Below are positions 1 through 8,438 of a stretch of 64,000 nt of DNA, one piece after another. Positions within the stretch are counted from its first letter, which is position 1. Each line of letters opens with the position of its first letter. This stretch comes from Halobium salinum. Its GTDB lineage: Archaea; Halobacteriota; Halobacteria; Halobacteriales; Haloferacaceae. The stretch covers positions 901,793 through 965,792 of the forward strand of contig NZ_JAODIW010000008.1 of assembly GCF_026586625.1 (NCBI RefSeq). The letters are read 5' to 3'. The translations under genes and the position numbers were made by a program. The notes beneath the pieces are model-generated. The model saw nothing but the letters and a program-made list of their open reading frames with translations, was not told the DNA's origin and searched no databases.

Positions 1-650
1 CCGACGAAGTGTACCTGCACAACGACACCGTCGCCGGCTGTATCGGCGAACGCTTCCACAGCGACCGCAACCCCGACGACATGGTGTACCTCACCATCTC
101 CTCGGGTGTCGGCGCCGGCGTCTGCGTCGACGGGAACGTCCTCGAAGGGTGGGACGGCAACGCCGGCGAGGTCGGCCACATGACCATCGACCCGCACGGC
201 CAGCGCACCTGTGGCTGTGGCCTCGACGGCCACTGGGAGGCGTACTGCTCGGGTAACAACATCCCCGAGTACGCGAAGGACCTCCACGCCGAGGACCCGG
301 TCGACACCGTCCTCGACGTGGAGGACCCCGACTTCTCTGCCGTCGACGTGTTCGAACACGCCGGCGACGACGAGTTCGCCGACTTCGTCGTCGACCAGGT
401 GGCCCACTGGAACGCGATGGGTGTCGCGAACGTCATCCACGCCTACGCGCCGCTCATCGTCTTCGTCGGCGGCGCCGTCGCGCTCAACAACCCCGAACTC
501 ACCCTCGACCCCGTCCGCGAGAAGCTGGAGGAGATGGTGTTCATCAACGTCCCCGAGATTCAGCTGACGACGCTCGGCGACGAAGTCGTCATCGAGGGGG
601 CCGTGGCGAGCGCATTGACCGGTGGCACCGGTGACAGGAGCCGGCTGTAG
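1..650 (+). CDS. ROK family sugar kinase (glucokinase-like), 3' part
   Basis: The reading frame is open to the window edge (first whole codon at base 3), so the N-terminal part with the ATP-binding P-loop lies outside. What remains is the second half of a ROK-fold kinase, which phosphorylates glucose or a related sugar with ATP in the cytoplasm. Visible are the glycine-rich stretch TISSGVGAGV, the family sugar and zinc segment GNAGEVGHM followed by CGCG and GHWEAYCSG, and a C-terminal VGGAVALNN glycine motif. These fit haloarchaeal glucokinase-like ROK proteins. The exact sugar cannot be told from this fragment. The stop codon is followed by a convergent DUF892 gene 30 bases away. Confidence 0.85.
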   Translation, partial: DEVYLHNDTVAGCIGERFHSDRNPDDMVYLTISSGVGAGVCVDGNVLEGWDGNAGEVGHMTIDPHGQRTCGCGLDGHWEAYCSGNNIPEYAKDLHAEDPVDTVLDVEDPDFSAVDVFEHAGDDEFADFVVDQVAHWNAMGVANVIHAYAPLIVFVGGAVALNNPELTLDPVREKLEEMVFINVPEIQLTTLGDEVVIEGAVASALTGGTGDRSRL

Positions 651-680
651 AAAGAATCGCGCCCGGCGGCGACGACCCGC

Positions 681-1169
681 TCAGGACAGCGAGTCGTAGT
701 CGTAGTTATCGGCCATCTCCGCGAGGCGGTCGAGACTCTCCTCGTCCTCCTCGAGGTTCGACCGGAGCAGGTCGGCGGCCTCGTCCTTCCCCTGTTGCTC
801 AGCGAGTGCAACGAGGCTCTCGTAGGCCGACTGCTCGTAACGCTCGGTCTTCATCAGCGTCACGAGGTTGTAGTAGTCCATGATGGGACCCGGCTCGTTC
901 TCCTCGGCGAACTCTTCCCACTCCGCAAGCAGCCCCTCGATACCCTCACACTCCTCCGTCTGGGGCGCCTCGCCCATCGTCTCGAAGACGTCGACGAGCC
1001 GCTCGATGTGCGTCCCGGTCTCCTCGATGTGGGACTCGACGAACTCCTTCAGCTCCTCGTCTTCGACTTGCTCGGCGATTCGCTCGTAGGACTCCGTGAG
1101 CTCGTGCTCGGCGAAGTAGATGTCTTCCAGTTCGTGCTCGAACAGGTCCTCGATGGTCTGGGCCGACAT
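681..1169 (-). CDS. DUF892 / YciE-YciF ferroxidase-like four-helix protein
   Basis: A 162-residue, almost entirely helical and strongly acidic protein of the DUF892 (YciE/YciF) family. Members form ferritin-like four-helix bundles with a di-metal site, and their genes often respond to stress. The N-terminus (TIEDLFEHELEDIYFAEHE) has the regularly spaced acidic and His residues expected of helix A, and a second ExxH-like pair occurs near residues 45-55 (VESHIEETGTHIE). There is no signal peptide, so it should be cytoplasmic. The start ATG at 1169 fits the family's usual beginning. Ferroxidase activity is known only by homology; the family has few tested members. Confidence 0.85.
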   Translation of the reverse strand: MSAQTIEDLFEHELEDIYFAEHELTESYERIAEQVEDEELKEFVESHIEETGTHIERLVDVFETMGEAPQTEECEGIEGLLAEWEEFAEENEPGPIMDYYNLVTLMKTERYEQSAYESLVALAEQQGKDEAADLLRSNLEEDEESLDRLAEMADNYDYDSLS

Positions 1170-1318
1170 TGCATCAATGGTTCAGGAGGCTGCCAGGAAT
1201 ACCGTTGTGGCCGCTCTGGAGCTATCGGCGAGACGTTTCCGAGGGCTAACCAGTACCACTCCGTACTGCAACTCGTTTCACGGAATCGAACCGATACGCC
1301 AAGTACTGGTCGGCAATT

Positions 1319-1328
1319 AAGTTTATTC
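1319..1328 (+). promoter_or_regulatory. TATA box of the 5'-nucleotidase-like gene
   Basis: AAGTTTATTC is centred about 29 bases before the ATG at 1354, the normal archaeal TATA-to-start distance. The transcript is therefore probably leaderless or nearly so. This supports 1354 as the start. Confidence 0.6.
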
Positions 1329-1353
1329 GGGTACTCCACAGTTCTCCATCCGC

Positions 1354-3717
1354 ATGCGACGTGCACTCGTCCCCCTCGTCGCCGTCTTCCTCGTGACGGC
1401 CGGGTTCGCCCCGGTCGTCGGGACGGCGCTCGCGGGGACCCCAACCCCAGCATCCCCAGTGACGACTCCGACCGCGATTTCACCCGACGCCTCACTGCAG
1501 GTCGACGGCGCGGCCGCGAACGACACGAATTCGACGACGAACGCGACCGACGAACCGAACGCGAGCGGTCCGACGACGGTGACGCTGCTCACGTACAACG
1601 ACGTCCAGACCGCCGCCGCCGAGGACGGCAACTTCTCGCGGCTCGTGACGCTCATCGAGGAGCGACGCCAGGCCCACGAGAACCCGACCGTCGTGGCCGG
1701 CGCGGGCGACCAGATCGGTCCGCACGCGCTCTCCCCGGTGAGCCAGTGGCGCGCCCCCGTCGCCGTGCTCAACGAGGTCGACCCCGACGCCGACGTCGTC
1801 GGCAACCACGAGTTCGACTACGGCTACGACGAGATAGACAACGTCACCGAGGCCTCCGAGTTCCCGTGGCTCGCGACGAACGTCGTCAACAACTCTACCG
1901 GCGAGACGTTCGACGGCACGGAGAACTTCACCATCGTCGAGCGTGACGGCGTCCGCGTCGGCTTCATCGGCCTCGTCGACCGCGGCGCGACCTACGGGAA
2001 GACGAACATCGACTTCGCGGCGAAGGGCGTGACGGTCCGAAACGTCTCCGAGGCCGGCCCCGAGGCCGCGAGCTACCTGAAGAACCAGAAGAACGTCGAC
2101 GTCGTCGTCGCGCTCGCCCACACCGGCGTCCCCGACGCGAAGGAGGTCGCACGCGCCGACGACGGCGACATCGACGTCATCGCCGTCGGCGACGACGAGG
2201 TCTACTACCCGCCGAACGAGACCTCCGGTACCGTCATCACCGAGGGCGTCGCCCGCGCGCAGTACCTCGGCGAACTCAACCTCACCGTCGAGGACGGCGA
2301 GGTGACGGCCTGGAACGGCCGACTCGTCGAGGTGACGAACGAGACGCCGAAGAACGAGACGGCCTCGCGCATCATCAACGAGTACCGCGCCGAGGCGAAC
2401 CTCGATACGGTGGTCGCCGAGACCGAGACGCCGCTGAACGCGACGTTCGCGGCCAACTACCACCGCGAGACGAACTACGGCAACCTCGTGACGGACGCGA
2501 TGCGCGCCGAGGCGGACGCCGACGTGGCCATCACGAACGCCGGCGGCATCCGCTCCGACTCGGTGTACGGCCCCGGCAACATCACCGGCGGGGACGTGTT
2601 CAACACCCTGCCGTTCTCGAACACGCTCGTTACGGTCGAACTGACCGGCGCCGAACTGGAGGAGACCCTGGAGAGCCAGGTCATCACCCTCGACAGCGAC
2701 ACCGGCCAGGAGTTCGGCGCCGAAATCAGCCAGCAGACCAGCGGCGTCCGCTTCGAGTGGAACGAGTCGAGCGGCGAGGTGACGGACGTGTCCGTCAACC
2801 GCGCCGGCCCGACGGAGGACCCCGCGTGGGAGCCCCTCGACGCGAACGAGACGTACGCCGTCGCCGTCAACAACTACATGGCCGACGGCGGGAGCGGCTA
2901 CCCGCTGGAGAACGCGACGCGCCTGAACGAGACCGACCAGCTGCTCGCGACGACCGTCATCGACTACCTGCAGACGCAGGGGACGGTGTCGCCCGAGGTC
3001 GAGGGACGTATGCTCCGCGTCTCGGCGGCCGCGCCCGCCGAGGACCCCTCGGTGGACCTCGACGGTGAGGGGACGGTCGTCCTGCGGATGGACGCCCCCG
3101 CCGACCTCGACTCGGTGCGCGAGGGGAGCGTCTACGCGGTCCCGCAGTCGCCCGACGCGGAGCCGGTCTTCGCCGACGGCGTGAGCTACGACGCCGAGAC
3201 GGGCGAGCTGGTCGTCCGATTCGACGACGCGGCGCTGACCGGCCTCACGGACGGAGCGGACGGAAGCGTGACCGAACTCGACGTGTTCGGCGCCTACGAG
3301 ACGGCCGACTCCGCCGACCGACCGTACTGGAAGTACTCGACGTTCACCGCCGACCTGACCGCGACCGTCGCCGACGACGCGGGTGAGGACGGCACCGAAG
3401 CGTCCGGTGATGGCGACGCCGAAGCACCCGGTGAGGACGGCGAGGGCGAGGACGGCGATTCCGACGGCGACGGGCCGGCCGAACCGGCCGACAGCGACCA
3501 CGACGGTCTCACCGACGGCCGCGAACGGGCACTCGGAACCGACCCGGAGGACCCGGACACCGACGGCGACAAGCTCTCCGACGCGAAGGAGGTGCAGGTG
3601 TACGACACCGACCCACTGGTGGCCGACACCGACGGTGACGGCGTCACCGACTGTCGCGAGGTGAACGTCTACGGGACGGACCCGACCGACGCCGACGACG
3701 TGCCGGCGGAGGCGTAG
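1354..3717 (+). CDS. Exported 5'-nucleotidase-family phosphoesterase with altered metal site and calcium-type C-terminal repeats
   Basis: 787 residues. A Sec-type signal (about residues 1-28) is followed by a Thr/Asn-rich linker, a calcineurin-like metallophosphatase domain (about 75-350) and a 5'-nucleotidase C-terminal domain (about 355-540). After an extra beta-rich region comes an acidic tail with three DxDxDG-type thrombospondin-3 repeats (about 710-787) likely to bind calcium. The family removes phosphate from nucleotides outside the cell. GDQIG (118-122), GNHE (150-153), AHTG (255-258) and NAGGIR (395-400) are recognisable. The usual NDxH is NDVQ (82-85), and the usual GHTH/GHSQ is GDDE (279-282), so several metal ligands differ from the UshA pattern. 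The fold is certain. Catalysis, and on which substrate, is not. It probably acts on the cell surface. Confidence 0.85.
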   Translation: MRRALVPLVAVFLVTAGFAPVVGTALAGTPTPASPVTTPTAISPDASLQVDGAAANDTNSTTNATDEPNASGPTTVTLLTYNDVQTAAAEDGNFSRLVTLIEERRQAHENPTVVAGAGDQIGPHALSPVSQWRAPVAVLNEVDPDADVVGNHEFDYGYDEIDNVTEASEFPWLATNVVNNSTGETFDGTENFTIVERDGVRVGFIGLVDRGATYGKTNIDFAAKGVTVRNVSEAGPEAASYLKNQKNVDVVVALAHTGVPDAKEVARADDGDIDVIAVGDDEVYYPPNETSGTVITEGVARAQYLGELNLTVEDGEVTAWNGRLVEVTNETPKNETASRIINEYRAEANLDTVVAETETPLNATFAANYHRETNYGNLVTDAMRAEADADVAITNAGGIRSDSVYGPGNITGGDVFNTLPFSNTLVTVELTGAELEETLESQVITLDSDTGQEFGAEISQQTSGVRFEWNESSGEVTDVSVNRAGPTEDPAWEPLDANETYAVAVNNYMADGGSGYPLENATRLNETDQLLATTVIDYLQTQGTVSPEVEGRMLRVSAAAPAEDPSVDLDGEGTVVLRMDAPADLDSVREGSVYAVPQSPDAEPVFADGVSYDAETGELVVRFDDAALTGLTDGADGSVTELDVFGAYETADSADRPYWKYSTFTADLTATVADDAGEDGTEASGDGDAEAPGEDGEGEDGDSDGDGPAEPADSDHDGLTDGRERALGTDPEDPDTDGDKLSDAKEVQVYDTDPLVADTDGDGVTDCREVNVYGTDPTDADDVPAEA

Positions 3718-3808
3718 TCGGCGACGGTCCTCAGCGGGGCGTAGTTGGACACGGTGCCCGACCGCCCACCCGTCGCGGACGAACCGAGCGACCGACCGAA
3801 CCCCCGAC

Positions 3809-3816
3809 CTTATTTC
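3809..3816 (+). promoter_or_regulatory. TATA box of the LVIVD-repeat protein gene
   Basis: CTTATTTC is centred 27 bases before the ATG at 3840. This supports that start and a leaderless transcript. Confidence 0.55.
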
Positions 3817-3839
3817 TTCGCGGCTCCGACGACACGTCG

Positions 3840-5423
3840 ATGCGACGACGAGACGTGCTCCGTGCCGGCGCCGCCGCCCTCGGCGCGGGCGTCCTCGGGA
3901 CGAGCCGTGTCGGTGCCCACCCCGGCTTCTACCGCCCCTACGCAGAACTCCCGCTCGAAGGGGCGAAGGAGGCCGTCGTGAGCGACGACGGGGGGACCGC
4001 CTTCGTCGCGACGACCACCGGCTACGCGACCGTCGACGTGAGCACGTACGACAGCCCGTCGGTACTCGCCGACCGTCGGAACCCGCTCGCCGACCGCGAG
4101 AACGGCCCGCTCCGGGGCATCTACGACGTGAAACAGGAGGGCGACACGCTCCTCGTCGTCGGCCCCGCGAACCCCCTCGGCGACGCGCTCCACGGTCTCC
4201 TCGTCGTCGACGTATCCGACCCCGCGAACCCGGAGGAGCGGGCGTTCTTCGAAACCGACTACCCCATCCACAACTGCTTCCTCCGGGACGGGTACGCCTA
4301 CCTCACCGGAAACGACGGGGAGCGCAACCCGGTCGTCGTCGTCGACGTATCGGGCTCGGAGTCGGAGTCCGCGTCGGAGCCGACGGAGGTCGCACGCTGG
4401 TCCATCGCCGACCACGACGAGGCGTGGCTCGAGGTGCCGAGCGGCGTGCGCCCGGTTCACGACGTATGGGTGCAGGGCGGCGTCGCGTACCTCGTCTGCT
4501 GGGACACCGGTACGTGGCTGCTCGACGTGTCGGACCCGACGAACCCGACGTACCTGACCGACTTTCGGGGCCAGCCGCTTTCGGAGCTCCGAGCCATCGA
4601 GAGCCGCGGGGCCGCCCGCCGGACCGGCCTCACGCCCCCCGGAAACGACCACTTCGTCGCCCTGAACGAGGACGGGAGCCTCCTCGGCGTCGGGATGGAG
4701 TCGTGGGCCATGGAGACCGAGGAGGGCATCGTCGGCGGACCGAGCGGCATCGACCTCTACGACCTCTCCGACCGGACGAACCCGGAGCGGGTCGCGACCA
4801 TCGAGCCGCCACGGACCGACCGGCCGACGATGGAGGGCGTCTGGACCACCTCGCACAACTTCGAGTTCCGGGACGGGACGCTGTACACCTCGTGGTACCA
4901 GGGCGGCGTGAAGCTGTACGACGTGAGCGACCCGGCGAACCCACAGGAGTTCGCCTGGTGGCGAGACCCCGACGAGGCGCGATTCTGGACCGCCCGCGCG
5001 GCCGTCCCCGGCGAGTCCTACGTCGCGAGCGACATGGGGAGCGACTACGCCGGCTCCGACGCCTCGCTGTACGTCTTCCCCGACCACGCCGGCGACCAGC
5101 GGGACCCGCCGTCGTTGACGAGCGGAAACGGGAGCGTCGGGAGGGCAGGCGGGAACACGTCGGCGACGACCACCGACGACGGCATCGTCACCGCGACGCC
5201 GACGCCCGGGACGAACGGGAGCGGCGACGGGACGGCCGACGCCGGGTCGGAAACCGGCGAGACGGCCGACGACGGCGGCTCGGCTGGGACGACCGCGGGC
5301 GACGGGCGCTCCGAGACGAGCGCCCCCGGCTTCGGCGCCGGCGCGGCGCTCACCGCGCTGGGACTGGGCGCGTGGCAGTACCGTCGTCGTGCCCGCGGTC
5401 GCGAAGCCGAGCGCGACGAGTAG
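3840..5423 (+). CDS. Tat-exported LVIVD-repeat surface protein with PGF-type C-terminal anchor
   Basis: 527 residues. It starts with a Tat signal (MRRRDVLRAG, then a hydrophobic stretch to about residue 28). The body contains repeated blades of the LVIVD type (LLVVDVSDPANP, WLLDVSDPTNP, KLYDVSDPANP), which build a beta-propeller. The last 100 residues are a Thr/Gly/Asp-rich stalk ending in SAPGFGAGAALTALGLGAW plus an Arg-rich tail. That is the arrangement of PGF-CTERM proteins, which archaeosortase anchors to the cell surface. Neither ligand nor enzyme activity is evident; a scaffold or binding role is plausible. A convergent or downstream partner is not apparent, as the next gene (NifU) has its own upstream space. 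Confidence 0.85.
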   Translation: MRRRDVLRAGAAALGAGVLGTSRVGAHPGFYRPYAELPLEGAKEAVVSDDGGTAFVATTTGYATVDVSTYDSPSVLADRRNPLADRENGPLRGIYDVKQEGDTLLVVGPANPLGDALHGLLVVDVSDPANPEERAFFETDYPIHNCFLRDGYAYLTGNDGERNPVVVVDVSGSESESASEPTEVARWSIADHDEAWLEVPSGVRPVHDVWVQGGVAYLVCWDTGTWLLDVSDPTNPTYLTDFRGQPLSELRAIESRGAARRTGLTPPGNDHFVALNEDGSLLGVGMESWAMETEEGIVGGPSGIDLYDLSDRTNPERVATIEPPRTDRPTMEGVWTTSHNFEFRDGTLYTSWYQGGVKLYDVSDPANPQEFAWWRDPDEARFWTARAAVPGESYVASDMGSDYAGSDASLYVFPDHAGDQRDPPSLTSGNGSVGRAGGNTSATTTDDGIVTATPTPGTNGSGDGTADAGSETGETADDGGSAGTTAGDGRSETSAPGFGAGAALTALGLGAWQYRRRARGREAERDE

Positions 5424-5561
5424 GGACGACGAGCGCCGGTCGCCTCCGCGAGTGACCCTACGGACGCCCGAGCGTGACCGTTCGTGACACACATGTTCTC
5501 ACGGGAGCGTGCGGGGTGACGAACCGCAAGCTACCAAAGTCTCCGGCGCGAAGGGAAGGCA

Positions 5562-5885
5562 ATGACCGACGAGTTCGCGGAGCGCATCGAGAAGTGGATG
5601 GTGGGTCAGATGCCGATCATCCAGATGCACGGGGGGACGAGCGTCGTGCGGAAGGCCGACCCCGACAGCGGCGAGGTCGTCGTCGAACTCGGGGGCACCT
5701 GTTCGGGCTGTGGCATCTCGGACATCACCGCCCAGAACATCAAGCGCGACCTCATCATGGACTTCGAGGAGGTCGAGGACGTCACCGTCCGCGTCCCCAG
5801 CACCGGCGACTCCGGCTCCTCGACGGTCGAGGGCGGCCGCGGCGGCGAGCTTCAGTTCTCGAACGAGTCGGCCGACCACTTCTAA
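5562..5885 (+). CDS. NifU-like iron-sulfur scaffold domain protein
   Basis: A 107-residue stand-alone NifU C-terminal domain. The CSGCGIS motif (near residue 48) supplies the two cysteines of the CxxC pair that carries or transfers a [4Fe-4S] cluster between subunits. The surrounding sequence (VVVELGGT before the Cys pair, [10 protein letters not shown] after it) is typical. It should act in the cytoplasm in assembly or delivery of iron-sulfur clusters. The C-terminal 25 residues are Gly/Ser-rich and look disordered. The start ATG at 5562 follows a purine-rich GAAGGGAAGG stretch. Confidence 0.9.
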   Translation: MTDEFAERIEKWMVGQMPIIQMHGGTSVVRKADPDSGEVVVELGGTCSGCGISDITAQNIKRDLIMDFEEVEDVTVRVPSTGDSGSSTVEGGRGGELQFSNESADHF

Positions 5886-5900
5886 GTACGCCACGACTGG

Positions 5901-5910
5901 CCTTTTTTCT
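5901..5910 (+). promoter_or_regulatory. TATA-like element before the small lipoprotein gene
   Basis: CCTTTTTTCT is centred about 29 bases before the GTG start at 5934. It is the only AT-rich stretch in the 48-base gap and supports the GTG start. Confidence 0.45.
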
Positions 5911-5933
5911 CGCATCCGCCCGACCGAAGAGCC

Positions 5934-6458
5934 GTGTCCACTCCTCGACTCGCGGTGGCGCTCGCGGTACTCGCCGTCCTGGGCGGCTGTGCCGGTGCAC
6001 CGCAGACATCTACCCCGGAAGCGGACGCGACGGTGCTCGTGAGCAACGACGGCGACACCGCCTATCGAGCGTCGGTGTTCGTCGTGACCGAACCGCTCGA
6101 CGGCGTCCGCGTCGCCGGGGCGAACGGGACGAACCGGACGTTCGACGTCGAGCGCCTCGCCGCGGTTCCGCCCGTCGCGCTCGGGAACGCGACGGCCGTC
6201 GAACCCCTCGACGACGGGCGTCGCGTCTGGCGAGTGACGGTGCAGCCCGAGACGGGCGTCTCGAAGTCGTTCGCCGACGTGCCGGCGAACGCGACCGTCG
6301 TCTGGAGTCTCCGGCGGGCCGGGGCTCCCTCCCGCCCGCTCCGGGGGTGGGGGACCGTCACCTGCGGTGCCGAGGCGGGGAAACTACGGCTCGACGTGCG
6401 TGTCAGTGCGGCGGGCCCGGTCTCGGCCGACGTCACCTGTCGCTCCGCGCCGTCGTGA
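5934..6458 (+). CDS. Predicted haloarchaeal lipoprotein, function unknown
   Basis: 174 residues, GTG start. A hydrophobic N-terminus ends in a lipobox (LGGC, Cys at about residue 19), so the mature protein should be lipid-anchored outside the cytoplasmic membrane. The remainder looks like a single beta-sandwich of about 130 residues, with two further cysteines (VTCG and VTCRS near the end) that could form a disulfide. I recognise no named family. It has its own promoter-like element and is followed by a convergent gene (sepF). Confidence 0.7.
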   Translation: MSTPRLAVALAVLAVLGGCAGAPQTSTPEADATVLVSNDGDTAYRASVFVVTEPLDGVRVAGANGTNRTFDVERLAAVPPVALGNATAVEPLDDGRRVWRVTVQPETGVSKSFADVPANATVVWSLRRAGAPSRPLRGWGTVTCGAEAGKLRLDVRVSAAGPVSADVTCRSAPS

Positions 6459-6551
6459 CCGTCGAAGAGAGCAGCTACGCCGGGTCGCCCCGGCGCGACG
6501 TCGTGGCCTCAGTTCCAGTGAGTGTCCGCTCGAATCGTCGCGTCGGTCCGG

Positions 6552-6908
6552 TCAGTTGAGCTTCTCGCGCGAGATGGCGACGCCCGTTGGTGCGACGATT
6601 ATCTGGTCGTCGCCCTTCTGGACGATGTCGCCGTCGACCTCGTGGGCGACCTGCTGGAGCTCGTCGATGATGTGCTGGACGGTGCGATCCGTGGTGCGGA
6701 GGCGGGTGATGTCCGCGATGACGAAGTCACCGTCGTAGACGGCGTCCTTGATGGCGATGACGTCCTGCTGGTCGGAGATTTCGGCGATACGAACGGTCAT
6801 GCCGGCCTCGCCGCGTGCGGTGTCGAAGTCCTCGTCGAGGTCGAGTTCGACGTAGTCCTCGGTCGTGTGGGCGGGCCCCCCACCCACGAGCTTGCTCATG
6901 ATGCCCAT
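6552..6908 (-). CDS. sepF: SepF, cell-division membrane anchor for FtsZ
   Basis: 118 residues. Archaeal SepF binds the membrane through a short N-terminal amphipathic helix and links the FtsZ ring to it. The protein starts MGIMSKLVGG, the expected membrane-targeting segment, followed by an acidic linker (TTEDYVELDLDEDFDTARGEA). The SepF core then runs from about residue 38 to the end (VIAIKDAVYDGDFVIADITRL, QQVAHEVDGDIVQKGDDQI). The frame stays open 21 codons further upstream, but those residues do not fit the family. A TATA element 28 bases before the ATG at 6908 fixes the start. It is divergent from the subtilase gene. Confidence 0.95.
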   Translation of the reverse strand: MGIMSKLVGGGPAHTTEDYVELDLDEDFDTARGEAGMTVRIAEISDQQDVIAIKDAVYDGDFVIADITRLRTTDRTVQHIIDELQQVAHEVDGDIVQKGDDQIIVAPTGVAISREKLN

Positions 6909-6930
6909 GTGTGGCCCTCGGGGTTCCGGT

Positions 6931-6940
6931 CCTTGTATCT
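6931..6940 (-). promoter_or_regulatory. TATA box of sepF
   Basis: On the minus strand this reads AGATACAAGG, centred 28 bases before the chosen ATG at 6908. It argues against any upstream start and for a leaderless mRNA. Confidence 0.55.
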
Positions 6941-7038
6941 TCGTCAGACCGTCGTCTGACGCGTTCGGCATAACCGACTGGTTCGTATTCAGACATCACC
7001 GTACGTTGATGCTGACGACGCGCGTACCAGTTCTGTCT

Positions 7039-8340
7039 ATGCCCACGCTCTCACGCCGGTCCGTGCTCCGAGGGGTCGCGCTCGGCTCGGTCGGCGTGTT
7101 CACGTCGTCTCTCGCGGGTCGCGTCGCCGCCCACCCCGAACGGCTCGTGGTCGGCGTCCGCTCCGCCCGACTCCGCCGCCTCGTCGAACGCTACGCCCGA
7201 CGCGTCCACCGCGTCCTCGACTTCGGTGGCGTCGGGAGCGCCGTCGCCGGCGAGTTCGACGACGCGGTGCTCGACCGGCTTCGTCGGCGATTTCCGCTCG
7301 CGTTCGTCGAACCGGACTACGTCGCCACGGCCGCCGGAGGGCCGGCGGCCCACGGACGACGAACGACCCTCGGACGCCGAACGGCCGACGAACAGCGGGT
7401 CCCGTGGGGCGTCGAGCGCATCGACGCCGACCTCGCCTGGACGGGACAGCCGAGCGTCGAGTACGCGGGCGCCGGCGTCCACGTCGCCGTCGTCGACAGC
7501 GGCATCGCCCGGGGGCACCCGGACCTCCGGGCGAACCTCGGCGACGGCGCCGACTTCACCGGTCGGCTCCCGTTCGAGTCGCCCCGCACTCGGCCCCGCG
7601 ACTGGCACGACGGGAACGGACACGGCACCCACGTCGCCGGCGTCGTCGCGGCCGCGAACGACGGCCGGGGCGTCGTCGGCGTCGCCCCGGGGGCGACACT
7701 GCACGCGGTGAAGGTGCTCGGCGACGCCGGTGCCGGCTTCACCTCCGACATCGCGGCCGGCATCAGGTACGTCGCGCGTCGGGGGTGGCAGGTAGCGAAC
7801 CTCAGCTTCAACGCGGTCGTCGGTCGCGACCGGGAGTCGTGGCTGCTCCGGTGGGCCTGCCGATACGCGGCCGACCGCGGCGTCCTGCTCGTCGCCGCCG
7901 CCGGCAACCAGGGCGGGAACGTCGCCGAGGTCGTCCCCGCACGCTACGACAGCGTCCTCGCGGTGGTCGCGACGAACCGGAGCGACGCGGTGGCGACGTT
8001 CTCGAACCGCGGCCGCGGCGTCGACCTCGCGGCGCCGGGCGTCGGAATCGAGTCGACCCTCCTCGACGGGGAGCATGGGACGTTCTCGGGAACCTCGATG
8101 GCGGCGCCCCACGTCGCCGGCGCCGCCGCCCTCGTGTGGCAGGCGCTCGCCGAGGAGACGGCGGAGGCTGAGGGGGCCGGGGAGACGGCGGAAATCGGCG
8201 TGTCGGCGGCGGCTCCGGACGCGGTGCGGAGCCGAATGCTCGAGACGGCCGAGCGACTGCCCGGCGTCCGCCGAGCGCGACAGGGCGCGGGGCTGGTCGA
8301 CGCCGGCGCGGCGGCGACGGTGAGGGCCACGGGCAGGTAG
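7039..8340 (+). CDS. Tat-exported subtilisin-like serine protease (halolysin type)
   Basis: 433 residues from the ATG at 7039. A Tat signal (SRRSVLRG, residues 5-12) is followed by an inhibitor-like propeptide (to about residue 120) and the S8 peptidase domain. The catalytic set is complete: Asp153 in VVDSG, His195 in NGHGTHVAG, the oxyanion Asn290 in AAAGN and Ser353 in SGTSMAAPHVAG. Such enzymes are secreted folded through Tat and degrade proteins in high salt. There is no long C-terminal extension of the kind seen in classic halolysins; the protein ends about 80 residues after the Ser. An ATG at 7009 in the same frame would add ten residues before the Arg pair and is the alternative start. 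Confidence 0.93.
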   Translation: MPTLSRRSVLRGVALGSVGVFTSSLAGRVAAHPERLVVGVRSARLRRLVERYARRVHRVLDFGGVGSAVAGEFDDAVLDRLRRRFPLAFVEPDYVATAAGGPAAHGRRTTLGRRTADEQRVPWGVERIDADLAWTGQPSVEYAGAGVHVAVVDSGIARGHPDLRANLGDGADFTGRLPFESPRTRPRDWHDGNGHGTHVAGVVAAANDGRGVVGVAPGATLHAVKVLGDAGAGFTSDIAAGIRYVARRGWQVANLSFNAVVGRDRESWLLRWACRYAADRGVLLVAAAGNQGGNVAEVVPARYDSVLAVVATNRSDAVATFSNRGRGVDLAAPGVGIESTLLDGEHGTFSGTSMAAPHVAGAAALVWQALAEETAEAEGAGETAEIGVSAAAPDAVRSRMLETAERLPGVRRARQGAGLVDAGAAATVRATGR

Positions 8341-8406
8341 CGCTCGGACCGAGAGCCGAGACGGACCGCCGGAGCGCGGTCGTCGCCGCCGGTGCCGCCT
8401 TCCCGA

Positions 8407-8415
8407 CCTTTTTGC
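8407..8415 (+). promoter_or_regulatory. TATA-like element of the DUF1028 gene
   Basis: CCTTTTTGC is centred 28 bases before the ATG at 8439 in otherwise GC-rich sequence. This fits a leaderless start there. Confidence 0.5.
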
Positions 8416-8438
8416 GGGCGCTCCGCCTCCACCCGGCT

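Noticed and set aside
1268-1290. Minus-strand CGGTTCGATTCCG, T-arm-like
   Set aside because: No anticodon or acceptor stem around it; it lies in the promoter region of the nucleotidase gene.
1492-3501. 669-codon open frame opposite the 5'-nucleotidase gene
   Set aside because: Low-complexity Val/Arg/Gly protein, no start context, and overlaps a gene with clear domains.
3810-5492. Long open frame of 560 codons antisense to the LVIVD gene
   Set aside because: Its protein is Arg/Val-rich without motifs, a typical by-product of GC-biased codon use in the real gene opposite.
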